A DNA stretch of 64,000 nucleotides from Site-B1 sp963827785 (GCA_963827785.1 CAWHCT010000011.1:62001-126000); one strand, 5' to 3'. Positions 43,148 through 53,400 are shown, counted from the stretch's first letter. Made by a program: numbers and translations. The notes: generated from the sequence alone by a model not told the origin.

Positions 43148-43507
43148 TTAAAAAGTTCGTTTTAAACTATTTCTAATAATCCAGAGTGCCATAATAAAAT
43201 TAGCAGACACAAAAAGCCACCATAGATAATAAAGGTTTTGAGCTTTGTTCAGAAGATGAAACGATTTAAATACATCTGACAAATAGGCCAGAATTAAATA
43301 CGAGGAAATGACAAACAAAGGTAATTCCTAAGGAAAAATTTAAGTTTTTTATTAGGTTTAAGATCTGCCATAAAAATGGAATTCCAAATAATAAAATTGG
43401 ATACGCAGTAATTCCTTCACTGCGGTTAACATCTGTAAACCAATACGCTATAACCGTAATAAAATACAAATATGGAATAAATTTTGCATATTATTGATGA
43501 TTTTCAT
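43148..43507 (-). CDS. Hypothetical membrane protein (frame-disrupted)
   Basis: Three frames are needed to read a continuous protein: an N-terminus near MKIINNMQ, then KFIPYLYFITVIAYWFTDVN with a second span (ITAYPILLFGIPFLWQIL), and after a shift near 43310 a tail with SSYLILAYLSDVFKSF and YYLWWLFVSANFIMALWIIR, ending at 43148. This gives about 120 residues with four membrane segments. I do not recognise the family. It faces away from typA and is tail-to-head with kdsA. Confidence 0.5.
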
Positions 43508-43623
43508 AGTTTATTAATTTAATGTAATAACGAATAGATTATAAAGAGGCCCTAGTGTTCAATTTTAATAAATATATAACAAATTTTAATAATTAACTAT
43601 AATTTAATAACAAATAAAATATG

Positions 43624-43631
43624 TACCTTTG
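43624..43631 (+). promoter_or_regulatory. typA promoter -7 element
   Basis: TACCTTTG, a perfect TAnnTTTG element, 22 nt before the typA ATG at 43653. No clear TTTG is seen 19-20 nt upstream in the AT-rich leader. Confidence 0.65.
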
Positions 43632-43652
43632 CACGCTTATAAAGGCAAGGTT

Positions 43653-45455
43653 ATGGCACACATAAAAAATATCGCAATTATTGCTCACGTTGATCACGGT
43701 AAAACCACTTTGGTTGATAAGATCATGTACCATTGCCACTTATTTCGTGAAAATGAAAATACTGGTGATCTGATTCTTGACAGCAATGATCTGGAACGCG
43801 AAAGAGGAATTACCATTACCTCTAAAAATGTTTCTGTTATTTATAAGGATACAAAAATTAATATCATTGATACACCTGGTCACGCTGATTTTGGTGGTGA
43901 AGTAGAACGTGTGCTAAATATGGCCGATGGTGTTTTGCTGTTGGTAGATGCATTTGAAGGTCCTATGCCACAAACCCGATTTGTATTGCAAAAAGCCATT
44001 GAGCTTAGGTTTAAAACCATGTGTGGTTATTAATAAAGTGGATAAAGCAAAATTGTACTCCTGATGAAGTTCATGAAGCGGTTTTTGATTTAATGTTTGA
44101 ACTAGGTGCTGAGGAATGGCAATTGGATTTCCCAACCGTTTATGGATCGGCAAAACACAGTTGGATGAGTGAGATTGGAAAAATCCAACGACTAATATTG
44201 AACCGCTTATTGGATATGGTTGTTGAGCATATTCCATCACCTAAAATTGAAGAAGGAACAACTCAAATGCTAATTACTTCATTGGATTATTCATCTTTTA
44301 CTGGTCGAATTGCTATTGGAAGGGTGCAACGAGGAGAACTTAAAGCCAGGAATGAATGTTTCATTGGTAAAAAGAGATAAAAGTATAGTAAAATCTAAAA
44401 TTAAAGAGTTACATATTTTTGAAGGTCTTGGTCGCAAAAAAGTTGAGGAAGTTCAGGCTGGAGATATTTGTGCAATAGTAGGTTTGGAAGGATTTGAAAT
44501 TGGAGATACTATTGCTGATTTTGAAAATCCTGAAGGATTAAAGACCATTGCCATTGATGAGCCTACAATGAGTATGTTATTTACAATTAATGATTCACCT
44601 TTTTTTGGAAAGGATGGTAAATATGTGACTTCAAGACACATTAAAGAGCGATTGGATAAAGAGCTTGAAAAAAATCTTGCTTTGCGAGTTGAAGAAACGG
44701 ATAGTGCAGATAAATTTATGGTTTATGGCAGAGGTGTTCTTCATTTATCTGTTTTGATTGAAACGATGCGTCGTGAAGGTTATGAGTTGCAAATAGGACA
44801 ACCTCAGGTAATTATAAGAGAAATTGACGGTGTTAAATGTGAGCCAATTGAAGAAATGACAATTGATTTACCGGAGGAAGTATCTGGAAAAGCAATTGAA
44901 ATGGTTACCATTCGTAAAGGTGAAATGTTGAGTATGGAAGCAAAGGGCGATCGAATGGTTTGCCAATTTATGGTTCCGTCAAGAGGAATCATTGGGTTAC
45001 GAAATCAGTTATTGACAGCAACAGCAGGTGAAGCAATAATGGCGCATCGTTTTAAAGAATATCAACCTGTAAAGGGAGGAATTCCTGAACGTCAAAACGG
45101 ATCTTTAGTTTCAATGGAAAAAGGACAAGCGATTCCTTATTCTATTGACAAATTACAGGAAAGAGGAAAATTCTTTGTTGATCCGGGTGAAGATATATAT
45201 GAAGGCCAGGTAATTGGAGAAAATTCCAGAGGAGATGACATGGTTATAAACGTGACCAAAACTAAAAAACTTTCGAATGTAAGGTCATCAGGTGCTGATG
45301 ATAAAGCAAAAATAGTTCCAGCAATAAAATTTTCTTTGGAAGAAGCTCTGGAATATATTCAAAAAGATGAATATGTTGAGGTTACCCCAAAGCACTTGCG
45401 ATTGAGAAAAATTCTTTTAAAAGAGGTTGATAGAAAGCGCTCAAAGGCAAATTAA
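43653..45455 (+). CDS. typA: Translational GTPase TypA/BipA (frame-disrupted)
   Basis: A ribosome-binding GTPase of the EF-G class. The G domain has AHVDHGKTTL (P-loop), RERGITITSKN (G2), DTPGHADFGGEVER (G3) and, after repair, INKVDK (G4). The C-terminal half (EGLGRKKVEEVQAGDICAIVG onward, from about 44380) is intact, with SRGIIGLRNQLLTAT. At least five single-base breaks occur between about 44004 and 44350, for example CTTAGG for CTTGG, AAAGCAA for AAACAA and AAAGCCAGG for AAACCAGG. Repair gives about 599 residues, the family length. Concentrated errors in a conserved gene point to sequence quality. Confidence 0.93.
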
Positions 45456-45457
45456 GA

Positions 45458-45688
45458 ATGGAATTATTTGAATTCACAATAACTGATATTGTTGGGTATA
45501 TAGCTATGGCTTTATTGTTGATTTCATTTTTGATGAAAGATGTCAAAAAGCTCAGAATTGTTAATTCCATTGGTTGTGCCTTTTTTGTAGCCTATGGATT
45601 TTTACTGGTAACTTCCTGGCCCATTATAATTACAAATTCCGCTATAATAAGTATTAATTTGTATTACCTTATTCTCAGGAAAAATTAG
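45458..45688 (+). CDS. Small YgjV-like inner-membrane protein
   Basis: 76 residues with three hydrophobic segments: IVGYIAMALLLISFLM, IVNSIGCAFFVAYGFLLV, and a third beginning WPIIITNSAIISINLYYL. The pattern resembles half of YgjV-type membrane proteins. It starts 3 nt after typA and may be co-transcribed. The reading frame ends in the first copy of a 19-bp direct repeat (45680-45698). Function unknown. Confidence 0.65.
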   Translation: MELFEFTITDIVGYIAMALLLISFLMKDVKKLRIVNSIGCAFFVAYGFLLVTSWPIIITNSAIISINLYYLILRKN

Positions 45689-45698
45689 TATTTTCACT
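45680..45698. repeat. 19-bp direct repeat, copy 1
   Basis: AAAAATTAGTATTTTCACT, identical to 47220-47238. The two copies bracket the flippase gene at 45857-47149. Copy 1 includes the stop codon of the small membrane protein. Confidence 0.8.
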
Positions 45699-45856
45699 GC
45701 TCATAAAATAGTCGTATTTCACAATTCAAATAGCGCTATTCAAAAAAAGATTTGTTCATTGTAAATCGTTTTTAATAATTATTACTTAATGGTTTAATTC
45801 ATTTGAAATTCTATTTTAAAACAAAGAAGAAATATAGAACAGAAAATTAAAATTAA

Positions 45857-47149
45857 TTGAAACGATTACTAGACTATATAAATAATAATGTACTTGTTCG
45901 GGTAGCTTCTCTTAACTCTACTTCTGTATTAATTAGGATTATTTCAGGTGTATTGACCACAAAGGCAATTGCAGTTTTTATAGGCCCTGAGGGAATGGCC
46001 TTAATAGGGAATTTGCGTAATTTGTTAAGTTCTATCCATTCAGTTTCTATTTTGGGCTTATATAATGGCGTTGTCAAGTATGTTTCCGATTTTAAAAACA
46101 ATATAGTCGAACTAAGTAAAACTATTTCAACTGCTTTTTACCTGGGGTTCATATCTACCACAATTGTTTCATTTTTTTGCTATTATAATGCAGAGACATT
46201 GAATCATTGGATTTTTGGAGCTTATAATTATTCATACATTTTTAAGGTCATTGCGTTGGCAGTCCCATTTTACTCCTTAAATATGTTCAGTTTTTCCATA
46301 ATCAATGGATTTTCAAAATATAAGATTTTACTGGTTATCAATATTATAGGTCAAATTTTAGGCTTATCAATTACCTTAATTTTAATTTGGCAGAGTAATA
46401 TTGATGGAGCCTTGTTATCTGTGGTTATAACACCATCCATCATTTTCTTGATAACCTTGGTTGCAATTATCAACCGAAAGAGTCTGGCTTCTCAAGTTAA
46501 AGCGAGTAATTTTAGTTTAAGCACTATAAAAAAATTGAGTGTTTTCTCTTTAATGGCATTGATTACGGCTATTATTTTACCTCTTGTGACCATTATTATA
46601 AGAAATTATATTATCGAGAATATAGGAATGAAGGAAGCAGGATACTGGGAGGGAATGAACAGAATATCCACTTATTACCTTATGTTCGTAAACTCCTTGT
46701 TAGCTCTTTATATTTTACCAAGATTCTCAGAAATTAATAAAATAAAAGAATTTAGAAAGGAAGTTTTTAATTTTTATAAAACACTAATGCCGGTTTTTGG
46801 TTTAGGACTAGTGCTAATATACTTTTTGAGGCCCTTTATAATTACATTGTTATTCTCGAATGAATTTAAAGCAATGGAAGATCTGTTTTTTTGGTATTTA
46901 TTAGGGGATTTTGTAAAAGTACTGTCGGTGGTAATTGCTTATCAATTTTTAGCGAAGAAAATGTTTTGGCATTATATGATAACAGAAGTTTTTCTTGTAA
47001 CCCTTATCTATTTTTCAAGCATTTATTTTATTGATCTTTTTGGGGTTCGCGGAGCTACGATAGCTCACTTTGTAACTTACTCGACTTATTTGGGTGTTAT
47101 CCTGTTGATTTTTGGAACACCGTTATTTAATGTCATTCCAAAGGAATAA
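45857..47149 (+). CDS. O-antigen translocase (Wzx-type flippase)
   Basis: 430 residues with about 12 membrane spans. GVLTTKAIAVFIGPEGMALIGNLRN near the N-terminus matches the WzxE/O-antigen translocase branch of the MOP superfamily. It should flip undecaprenyl-linked oligosaccharide across the inner membrane. The start is a TTG at 45857; no ATG is available before the conserved region. It opens the surface-glycan cluster and is bracketed by a 19-bp direct repeat, so it may have been gained as a unit. A second flippase lies at 49371. Confidence 0.87.
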   Translation: MKRLLDYINNNVLVRVASLNSTSVLIRIISGVLTTKAIAVFIGPEGMALIGNLRNLLSSIHSVSILGLYNGVVKYVSDFKNNIVELSKTISTAFYLGFISTTIVSFFCYYNAETLNHWIFGAYNYSYIFKVIALAVPFYSLNMFSFSIINGFSKYKILLVINIIGQILGLSITLILIWQSNIDGALLSVVITPSIIFLITLVAIINRKSLASQVKASNFSLSTIKKLSVFSLMALITAIILPLVTIIIRNYIIENIGMKEAGYWEGMNRISTYYLMFVNSLLALYILPRFSEINKIKEFRKEVFNFYKTLMPVFGLGLVLIYFLRPFIITLLFSNEFKAMEDLFFWYLLGDFVKVLSVVIAYQFLAKKMFWHYMITEVFLVTLIYFSSIYFIDLFGVRGATIAHFVTYSTYLGVILLIFGTPLFNVIPKE

Positions 47150-47219
47150 TATTGATAACTAATTTTTAAGACTTTATTTTTTTTATTTAATTAAAAGGAA
47201 CAAAAATCTGAAATAGATT

Positions 47220-47238
47220 AAAAATTAGTATTTTCACT
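47220..47238. repeat. 19-bp direct repeat, copy 2
   Basis: Identical to 45680-45698. It lies 70 nt after the flippase stop and about 27 nt before the apparent N-terminus of the FemAB/GNAT-like gene. Confidence 0.8.
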
Positions 47239-47264
47239 ATTTAAATCAAATAATTCTCTATACC

Positions 47265-48242
47265 ATTTTTTCAGTAGAAAAATATAATCCTAATAACAAA
47301 TCTATATGGAATGAATTTGTGGCAAAAGCCAAAAATGCTACTTTTTTATTTAACCGTGATTTTATGGATTATCATAAGGATAGGTTCCATGATTATTCTT
47401 TACTTATTTTTAAAGAAGGTAAATTAATTGGTCTAATGCCTGCTTCCTTAGGTAAAATAGGGGTTTTCTCTCATCAAGGTTTATCTTATGGTGGTTTGGT
47501 GTTAGATATGAATGTTGAATTTAATGATGTTCTTTCTTGCTTTCGAGAATTGTTATATTATTTAAAGCAAAATGATATTGGTTTCCTTCAAATTAAAATA
47601 ATTCCGAAAATTTACAATTTATTGCCTGGTGACGAAATTGATTATTTGCTTTTTAAAACTAAAGCTACATTGAATAGAAGAGATATTCTCTCAGTTATAG
47701 ATTATTCTAGAAGGTTAGAAATAAATTCTAAAAACAGAAAGCGTGGTTTAAAAAGAGCAACTTCAAAAAATTTAATAGTTCAAGAACAAGATGAATTCGA
47801 AGCTTTTTGGAATAAAATATTAATTCCAAACTTGCGCACTAATCACAATGTATCTCCAGTTCATTCTATTGAGGAGATAATACAATTAAAGAGGTTATTT
47901 CCAAAGAATATAAGGCAATTCAATGTTTTTAAGGGAGATAGAATTGTAGCAGGAGCCACCGTTTTTGAAACAAATAATGTGGCTCATGTTCAATATATAT
48001 CTGCCGATACAGACAGACAAAAGTTTGGGAGTTTGGACTTGCTATTTGATGTTTTAATCAATGATGTATTTAAAGACAAAAAGTTTTTTGATTTTGGCAT
48101 ATCAAATGAAAAAGAAGGTCAAAAATTAAATTTAGGTCTGTTAAAATGGAAAGAAAGTTTTGGCGCTCGAAGTGTAATTCAAGATTTTTATACCATAGAA
48201 ACTAAAAACTATATTAAACTTGACACTTTGGGCTATGATTAA
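47265..48242 (+). CDS. GNAT/FemAB-like acyltransferase of the glycan cluster
   Basis: About 325 residues. The reading frame is open from the codons IFSVEKYNPNNKSIWNEFVAKA, which look like the true N-terminus, but no ATG, GTG or TTG precedes them; a GTG at 47319 would remove 18 residues. Either a rare ATT start (47265) or a base error is involved. The domain resembles FemAB/GNAT 'peptidoglycan bridge'-type transferases, for example IRQFNVFKGDRIVAGATVFETNNVAHVQYIS. It overlaps the aminotransferase gene by 8 bp. It may acylate the amino sugar made by its neighbours; that link is inferred. Confidence 0.75.
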   Translation: MFSVEKYNPNNKSIWNEFVAKAKNATFLFNRDFMDYHKDRFHDYSLLIFKEGKLIGLMPASLGKIGVFSHQGLSYGGLVLDMNVEFNDVLSCFRELLYYLKQNDIGFLQIKIIPKIYNLLPGDEIDYLLFKTKATLNRRDILSVIDYSRRLEINSKNRKRGLKRATSKNLIVQEQDEFEAFWNKILIPNLRTNHNVSPVHSIEEIIQLKRLFPKNIRQFNVFKGDRIVAGATVFETNNVAHVQYISADTDRQKFGSLDLLFDVLINDVFKDKKFFDFGISNEKEGQKLNLGLLKWKESFGARSVIQDFYTIETKNYIKLDTLGYD

Positions 48243-49335
48243 GTTTTTTGATTTGGATAGTATAAATTGTCGCTACAATAAAGAGTTCCAAGATGTTTTT
48301 CTGAAATTTTTAGATTCAGGAAGATATATTTTAGGGAATGGTGTTAAAAATTTTGAAAATAATTTTGCAGACTATTGCGGCACTAAGTACTGTATTGGAG
48401 TTGGAAATGGTTTAGATGCACTTACCATAATATTTAAGTCCTATATTGCCTTAGGGATACTTCAAGAAAAGGATGAGGTTATTGTCCAGGCGAACACATT
48501 TATAGCTTCCATTTTGGCAATTATTAATTCAGGGTTAACACCGGTTTTTGTAGAGCCAGAAGAGCACACTTTTAATATAGATATAGAAAAAGTTCCAAAT
48601 GCAATTTCTAATAAGACAAGGGTAATAATGCCAGTGCATTTATATGGTCAACTAGCAGATATGATTGAGATTAATAAAATTGCTCAAAAGTATAATTTAT
48701 TGGTTGTGGAAGACGCAGCGCAAGCTCACGGTGCACAAAACAAAGAAGGGAAAAAAGCGGGTAATTTCGCTGATGCTGCAGGGTTTAGTTTTTATCCAAC
48801 TAAAAATTTAGGTGCATTGGGTGATGGTGGAGGTATTACAACTAATGACAAAGCCTTGGCTGATATGGTTAGAATGACTAGAAATTATGGAACGCCTTCA
48901 AAATATGTAAATGAAGTAAAAGGTGTTAATTCACGTCTTGACGAAATTCAAGCAATTTTTCTGGATATAAAATTGCAGACGTTAGATTCAGATAATACTA
49001 ATAGAATTGCAATTGCCAGCAGATATCTAAGTGGAATTACCAATTCAAAAGTTGATTTACCATATTTTAATGGTGCTAATGATCATGTATTTCATCAATT
49101 CGTAATTCGAGTTGAAAATAGAAATACGTTTATTAAATACATGAAAAAATGTGGAGTTGAAACTTCAATTCATTATCCAATATCCCCACATAAACAAAAA
49201 GCATTGGAAGAATACTCAAAATTACAATTACCAATAACGGAAAAACTTCATAAAACAGTTGTAAGTTTACCTATATATCCAACAATGACGGAAAAGCAGG
49301 TGAATTTTGTAATAGATATAATTAATTCTTATTAA
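48235..49335 (+). CDS. dTDP-3-amino-sugar aminotransferase (DegT/DnrJ/EryC1 family, FdtB-like)
   Basis: 366 residues. A PLP-dependent sugar aminotransferase with GNGLDALTIIFKSY, VIMPVHLYGQLADM, VVEDAAQAHGA and the Schiff-base Lys in SFYPTKNLGALGDGG. FdtB/QdtB enzymes aminate dTDP-3-keto-6-deoxyhexoses at C3. A FdtA-like 3,4-ketoisomerase at 50852 supplies the expected substrate, supporting a dTDP-3-amino-3,6-dideoxyhexose product such as Fuc3N or Qui3N. The ATG at 48235 was chosen over non-ATG codons upstream. The rml genes for the dTDP-keto-sugar precursor are not in this window. Confidence 0.88.
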   Translation: MIKFFDLDSINCRYNKEFQDVFLKFLDSGRYILGNGVKNFENNFADYCGTKYCIGVGNGLDALTIIFKSYIALGILQEKDEVIVQANTFIASILAIINSGLTPVFVEPEEHTFNIDIEKVPNAISNKTRVIMPVHLYGQLADMIEINKIAQKYNLLVVEDAAQAHGAQNKEGKKAGNFADAAGFSFYPTKNLGALGDGGGITTNDKALADMVRMTRNYGTPSKYVNEVKGVNSRLDEIQAIFLDIKLQTLDSDNTNRIAIASRYLSGITNSKVDLPYFNGANDHVFHQFVIRVENRNTFIKYMKKCGVETSIHYPISPHKQKALEEYSKLQLPITEKLHKTVVSLPIYPTMTEKQVNFVIDIINSY

Positions 49336-49370
49336 TTTTTGGAAGTTCATTTTATGCGTGATTATTCAAG

Positions 49371-50847
49371 ATGAATAGTAAAGACTCATACCGCAACATT
49401 ATTAAAACAACATCTTTATTTAGTGGGGTTCAAGTTTTAAGTGTTTTAATTTCTATTATCAAATCTAAATTGGCTGCCATACTAATTGGTCCAGCTGGAA
49501 TAGGTATTGTAGGTGTTTTAAATTCAACCTTGAATGTAATTATAGGTTTTACAAAATTAGGATTAGATATAAGTGCTGTAAAAGAGATTTCGGCTTCAAA
49601 AGAAAAGGATGAAATAAAGACCTTAAAAATTGTAAATATTCTAACTCGTTTAACCTGGATAACGGGTTTAGTAGGAGCTTTTATCACCTTTATTTTATCA
49701 TCATGGTTAAGTCAATTAGCTTTTGGAAATTCATCACACACCTTTTCATTTATGATATTGTCTTTAGCTGTGTTATTTAATCAATTAACAGTTGGGAATC
49801 TTGCCGTATTACAAGGATTAAGAAAGTTAAAAAAACTTGCAAAAGCATCTTTATGGGCTAGTTTTACTAGTTTATTGGTCATTATTCCATTGTATTATTA
49901 TTTTGGAATTAGTGGAATTGTACCGGCAATAATTACAATTTCAATATTGACATATTTCTTTTCTTGGATTTATTCTAAAAAGGAAATTATAAAAGGAACT
50001 AAACTTTCAATAAAGGAAACTTTAAATCACGGCAAATCTATGGTTAGGTTGGGTTTTGTATTGAGTTTAGGAAGTGTAGCTTCTATTATTAGTATTTATG
50101 GTATTCAAATTTTTATAACTAATAAAGGAGGAATTGACGAAGTAGGTTTTTACAATGCTGCGTTTATAATCATTAATGCTTATGTAGGTGTTATTTTTAA
50201 TGCAATGAGTAAGGATTATTTTCCAAGATTATCTTCTATTGTAACTGAGCAGCATAAAATGCTAAGAGTTGTAAATCAACAGGCTTATGTGGCTATTTTG
50301 CTGTTAACTCCGGTAATTGTTATTTTTCTGGCATTTATACCATTTATAATAAGCATTCTATTTACTAAAGATTTTATGCCAATTATTGGCATACTTACAT
50401 TTGGAATATTAGCAACTTTATTTAAGGCGGTATCTTGGTCTATGGGCTTTATTCTTATAGCAAAAGGAGATTCAAAATTATATATAAAAACTGAAGTTGG
50501 TTTTAATCTTTTTGCTGTTATTGATGAGTATTTTTGGATATGTTTACGGAGGACTTACAGGTGTAGGAATTAGTTATCTAATCTACTACATAGTATATTT
50601 GGTTGGAATAAAATTAATCACGAATAATAAATATAGTTTCACCTTTAGTAAAGAGTTTTATTTGGTATTGTCAGTATGTGTAATTTTTTGCTTTGGGGCT
50701 TTCCTAGCAACTTATTTTGATAATTTATATTTAAAATATGCATTAATGTTGGTTTTTATACTTTCATCAAGTATTTTTAGTGTTATTAGTTTAGATAAAA
50801 AAACTAATTTAATTAAGGAGTTAAAACAGAGAATTAAGGGAAAATAG
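49371..50847 (+). CDS. Second polysaccharide flippase (frame-disrupted near its end)
   Basis: A 491-residue MOP-superfamily protein after repair, with about 13-14 hydrophobic segments. The N-terminus has TTSLFSGVQVLSVLISIIKSKLAAILIGPAGIGIVGVL, similar in plan to the flippase at 45857. The frame breaks near 50510, where five T replace an expected four (AATCTTTTTGCTG). The continuation reads LLLLLMSIFGYVYGGLTGVGISYLIYY to the stop at 50847. It lies between the aminotransferase and the FdtA-like gene. Two flippases in one cluster is unusual and may reflect fusion of two loci. Confidence 0.85.
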
Positions 50848-50851
50848 AATT

Positions 50852-51250
50852 TTGAGTATAGATCGTATTAAAATAATCGATATTCCAAAAATAACAGATA
50901 TAAGAGGAAATCTTTCAGTTATTGAAAATGATGTCATTCCTTTTGATATTAATCGTGTATATTACTTATATGATGTGCCAAGTGGATCTTATAGAGGAGG
51001 TCATGCGCATAAAAAATTACAACAATTATTAATAGCTATTAGTGGTAGTTTTGATGTTGTTTTAAAAGATAAAAATGGAAATCAACAGACTATTACCTTA
51101 AATAAACCTAATAAAGGCCTACTAATTCCTAATATGGTGTGGAGGGAGTTAGAGGAGTTTTCTTCTGGTGCCATTTGTCTGGTTATTGCCTCGGAAATTT
51201 ATGATAAGGATGATTACATAGTAGATTTAAATGCATTTCTATCTAAATAA
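50852..51250 (+). CDS. dTDP-4-keto-6-deoxyhexose 3,4-ketoisomerase (FdtA/QdtA-like)
   Basis: A 132-residue single-domain cupin of the WxcM/FdtA family. Landmarks are DIRGNLSVIEN, RVYYLYDVPSGSYRGGHAHKK with the catalytic His residues, and GLLIPNMVWRE. It moves the keto group from C4 to C3 of a dTDP-sugar, preparing it for the aminotransferase at 48235. The start is a TTG at 50852, 4 nt after the flippase; no ATG is available. The last 12 bp overlap the convergent GT2 gene. Confidence 0.88.
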   Translation: MSIDRIKIIDIPKITDIRGNLSVIENDVIPFDINRVYYLYDVPSGSYRGGHAHKKLQQLLIAISGSFDVVLKDKNGNQQTITLNKPNKGLLIPNMVWRELEEFSSGAICLVIASEIYDKDDYIVDLNAFLSK

Positions 51251-52189
51251 TCCTAGTTTGTTTCTTAAAGTTGTTAATTTTCTAAAAAACAAATACTGAC
51301 TTCCTAATAAACGAATCCAATCTTTTAGACTTTTATTTTTTATTTTTTTGTAAACTGTTTTAGCCATTTTACTATTGTTAGAAACTCGGGCATAATATAA
51401 CAGTGTTTTGTAATGATAATTTGAGAATTTATTATTGAGTTTTTCTGAAAAATCATATTTTCTTGAAAAAAAATTAAACAAGTCATTAATTTGATTTGAT
51501 TGAAAAATCTGTTGTTGGATATTTTGATTGTGTGAATGTGAATGCCTGTGAACTCTATATATAAGCAATGATTCATTTATTCTTTCAAATTCTGTATTCA
51601 TGATCATATCAACTAAAATGGGATAATCTTCAATAGTTACATTCATTTTTAAATAGGTTTTGAAATCAACATATTTATACAGGTATTCTTTCCTGTAACA
51701 ATGACCAATAGGGATGATTTCTCCCAACAATACAGCTTCTTTATAGACTTCCTTCGAGCTATTGATAATAAATTTGTTTTTGAAAGGTATTGTAGTTTTA
51801 GATTCTTCAATAAAACTATCAAATCCCGAATCTATAAATCCTAAGTTGTCATTAATTTTAAATGCATTAGTCATTTTTTGTAAAGCATTGGTTGTTTTTA
51901 GTATGTCATCACCGGCAATATCAAAAATATAAATGCCATCACATCTATCTAAAGTCGTTTTAAAATTTTCAAGAATACCTAATTGTTTTTCATTTTTCAA
52001 TACTTTAAAAAGATTTGGATACTTTGCTGCATAGTTGTAGATAATTTTTAATGTGCCATCTGTCGAGCAGTCATCTCCCACAACAATTTCATAATTAAAA
52101 TCTACTTTTTGTTTTATAATAGATTGAAGAGTTTCTTCAATATGTTTTTCATTATTATACGTTATAAGATGTACGGAAAGTAATACCAT
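51239..52189 (-). CDS. Family 2 glycosyltransferase
   Basis: 316 residues with a GT-A fold. LLSVHLITYNNEKHIEETLQSI begins the domain, with nucleotide-binding VVGDDCSTDGTL and the metal site FDIAGDD. The C-terminal third is acceptor-specific and not recognisable. It lies on the minus strand against the rest of the cluster, and its end overlaps the FdtA-like gene by 12 bp. It has its own upstream region (52190-52296). It probably adds one sugar to the repeat unit; the specificity is unknown. Confidence 0.9.
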   Translation of the reverse strand: MVLLSVHLITYNNEKHIEETLQSIIKQKVDFNYEIVVGDDCSTDGTLKIIYNYAAKYPNLFKVLKNEKQLGILENFKTTLDRCDGIYIFDIAGDDILKTTNALQKMTNAFKINDNLGFIDSGFDSFIEESKTTIPFKNKFIINSSKEVYKEAVLLGEIIPIGHCYRKEYLYKYVDFKTYLKMNVTIEDYPILVDMIMNTEFERINESLLIYRVHRHSHSHNQNIQQQIFQSNQINDLFNFFSRKYDFSEKLNNKFSNYHYKTLLYYARVSNNSKMAKTVYKKIKNKSLKDWIRLLGSQYLFFRKLTTLRNKLGLFR

Positions 52190-52296
52190 AAACTAAAACT
52201 AATTTTGGTTTTAAAATTTAAAACAAATAAACATAGAATATAATAAACATAGAATAGATGAATTAAATATTTATTTTTGAAAAAATATTTTTTTAA

Positions 52297-53400
52297 ATGA
52301 ATAAAAAAAAAGTTGCGCTAGTTGGCTTTCATTTGCATATAGGGGGAGGTGCTAGAGTAATGTCCATTGTCTCTAATTATTTACATGAACAGAATTTAGA
52401 GGTACATAATATTATATTGCAAGATGATTTAGGATTTGATTTTTCTGGAGCATTGTTAAATCTTGGAAAATTGAAAAGTAAACGGATGACTATTTTTAAT
52501 AAAATCAAGCGTTTTATCGTCTTTAAAAGGTACATGAAGCATCAAAACGTTGATTTTATAATTGATTTTAGATTTAGGAAAGGTATACTAAAAGAATTTC
52601 TAATTTCAAGGTTTATCTATAATAGAAAAAAAACAATTTATACAATTCATAGTTCTAAACTAGATGTTTATTTACCAAAATCGACTTTTTGGACATATAT
52701 AATTTATGGAAGTTGCTTTAGACTACTGGCTTTAACAAAAGAAATGGAACTAGCAACCAAACTCAAATATCCTAAGTTAAAAAATGTTGGAACTTTACCT
52801 AACCCTATAAATATTGATGAAATAGTAGTTAAAGCCAAGGAAGAAATTAACCTAAATTTTGAATACATAGTTGGAGCAGGGTCATATGACGTTAATATTA
52901 AACAGTTTGATAAATTAATATATGCTTATTCAAAATCCGTACTTCCTAAACAAAAAATTCATCTGGTTATTTTAGGACAAGGTAAATTGCTTGAATATTT
53001 AAAAACTGAAGCCAAAAAGAATAAGGTTTTTGAATTAATTCATTTTTTAGGATATAAATCAAACCCTTACAAATATTTTTCAAAATCTAAATATTTTGTA
53101 TTATCAAGTGAATTTGAAGGCCTCCCTATGGTGGTTTTAGAAGCATTGGCATGTAGTGTTCCAGTGGTAGCATTTAATTGTCCTACTGGGCCTAAGGATG
53201 TGATAACCCATGAAGAAAATGGACTTTTAATTGAAAATCAAAATATTGAAGCATTAACTATTGGTATGGATAAAATGTTCAATGATTTTGATTTGTATAA
53301 GCATTGCAAGAACAACGCATTAAAAAGCGTACAAAAATATTCAATTGATGTTGTTGGCCAACAGTGGTTGACATTATTGAATAACATTGGCAAAACATGA
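52297..53400 (+). CDS. Family 4 glycosyltransferase (paralog 1)
   Basis: 367 residues, GT-B fold. The N-terminus KKVALVGFHLHIGGGARVMSIVSNYL is typical. The C-terminal donor-binding region has SSEFEGLPMVVLEALACSVPVVAFNCPTGPKDVI, with the GT4 E-x7-E motif in EGLPMVVLE, and ENGLLIENQN follows. It overlaps the next gene by 4 bp. The two share motifs throughout (FIIDFR, FIY, ENQN-EAL), so they are tandem paralogs acting in sequence or alternately. Confidence 0.92.
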   Translation: MNKKKVALVGFHLHIGGGARVMSIVSNYLHEQNLEVHNIILQDDLGFDFSGALLNLGKLKSKRMTIFNKIKRFIVFKRYMKHQNVDFIIDFRFRKGILKEFLISRFIYNRKKTIYTIHSSKLDVYLPKSTFWTYIIYGSCFRLLALTKEMELATKLKYPKLKNVGTLPNPINIDEIVVKAKEEINLNFEYIVGAGSYDVNIKQFDKLIYAYSKSVLPKQKIHLVILGQGKLLEYLKTEAKKNKVFELIHFLGYKSNPYKYFSKSKYFVLSSEFEGLPMVVLEALACSVPVVAFNCPTGPKDVITHEENGLLIENQNIEALTIGMDKMFNDFDLYKHCKNNALKSVQKYSIDVVGQQWLTLLNNIGKT

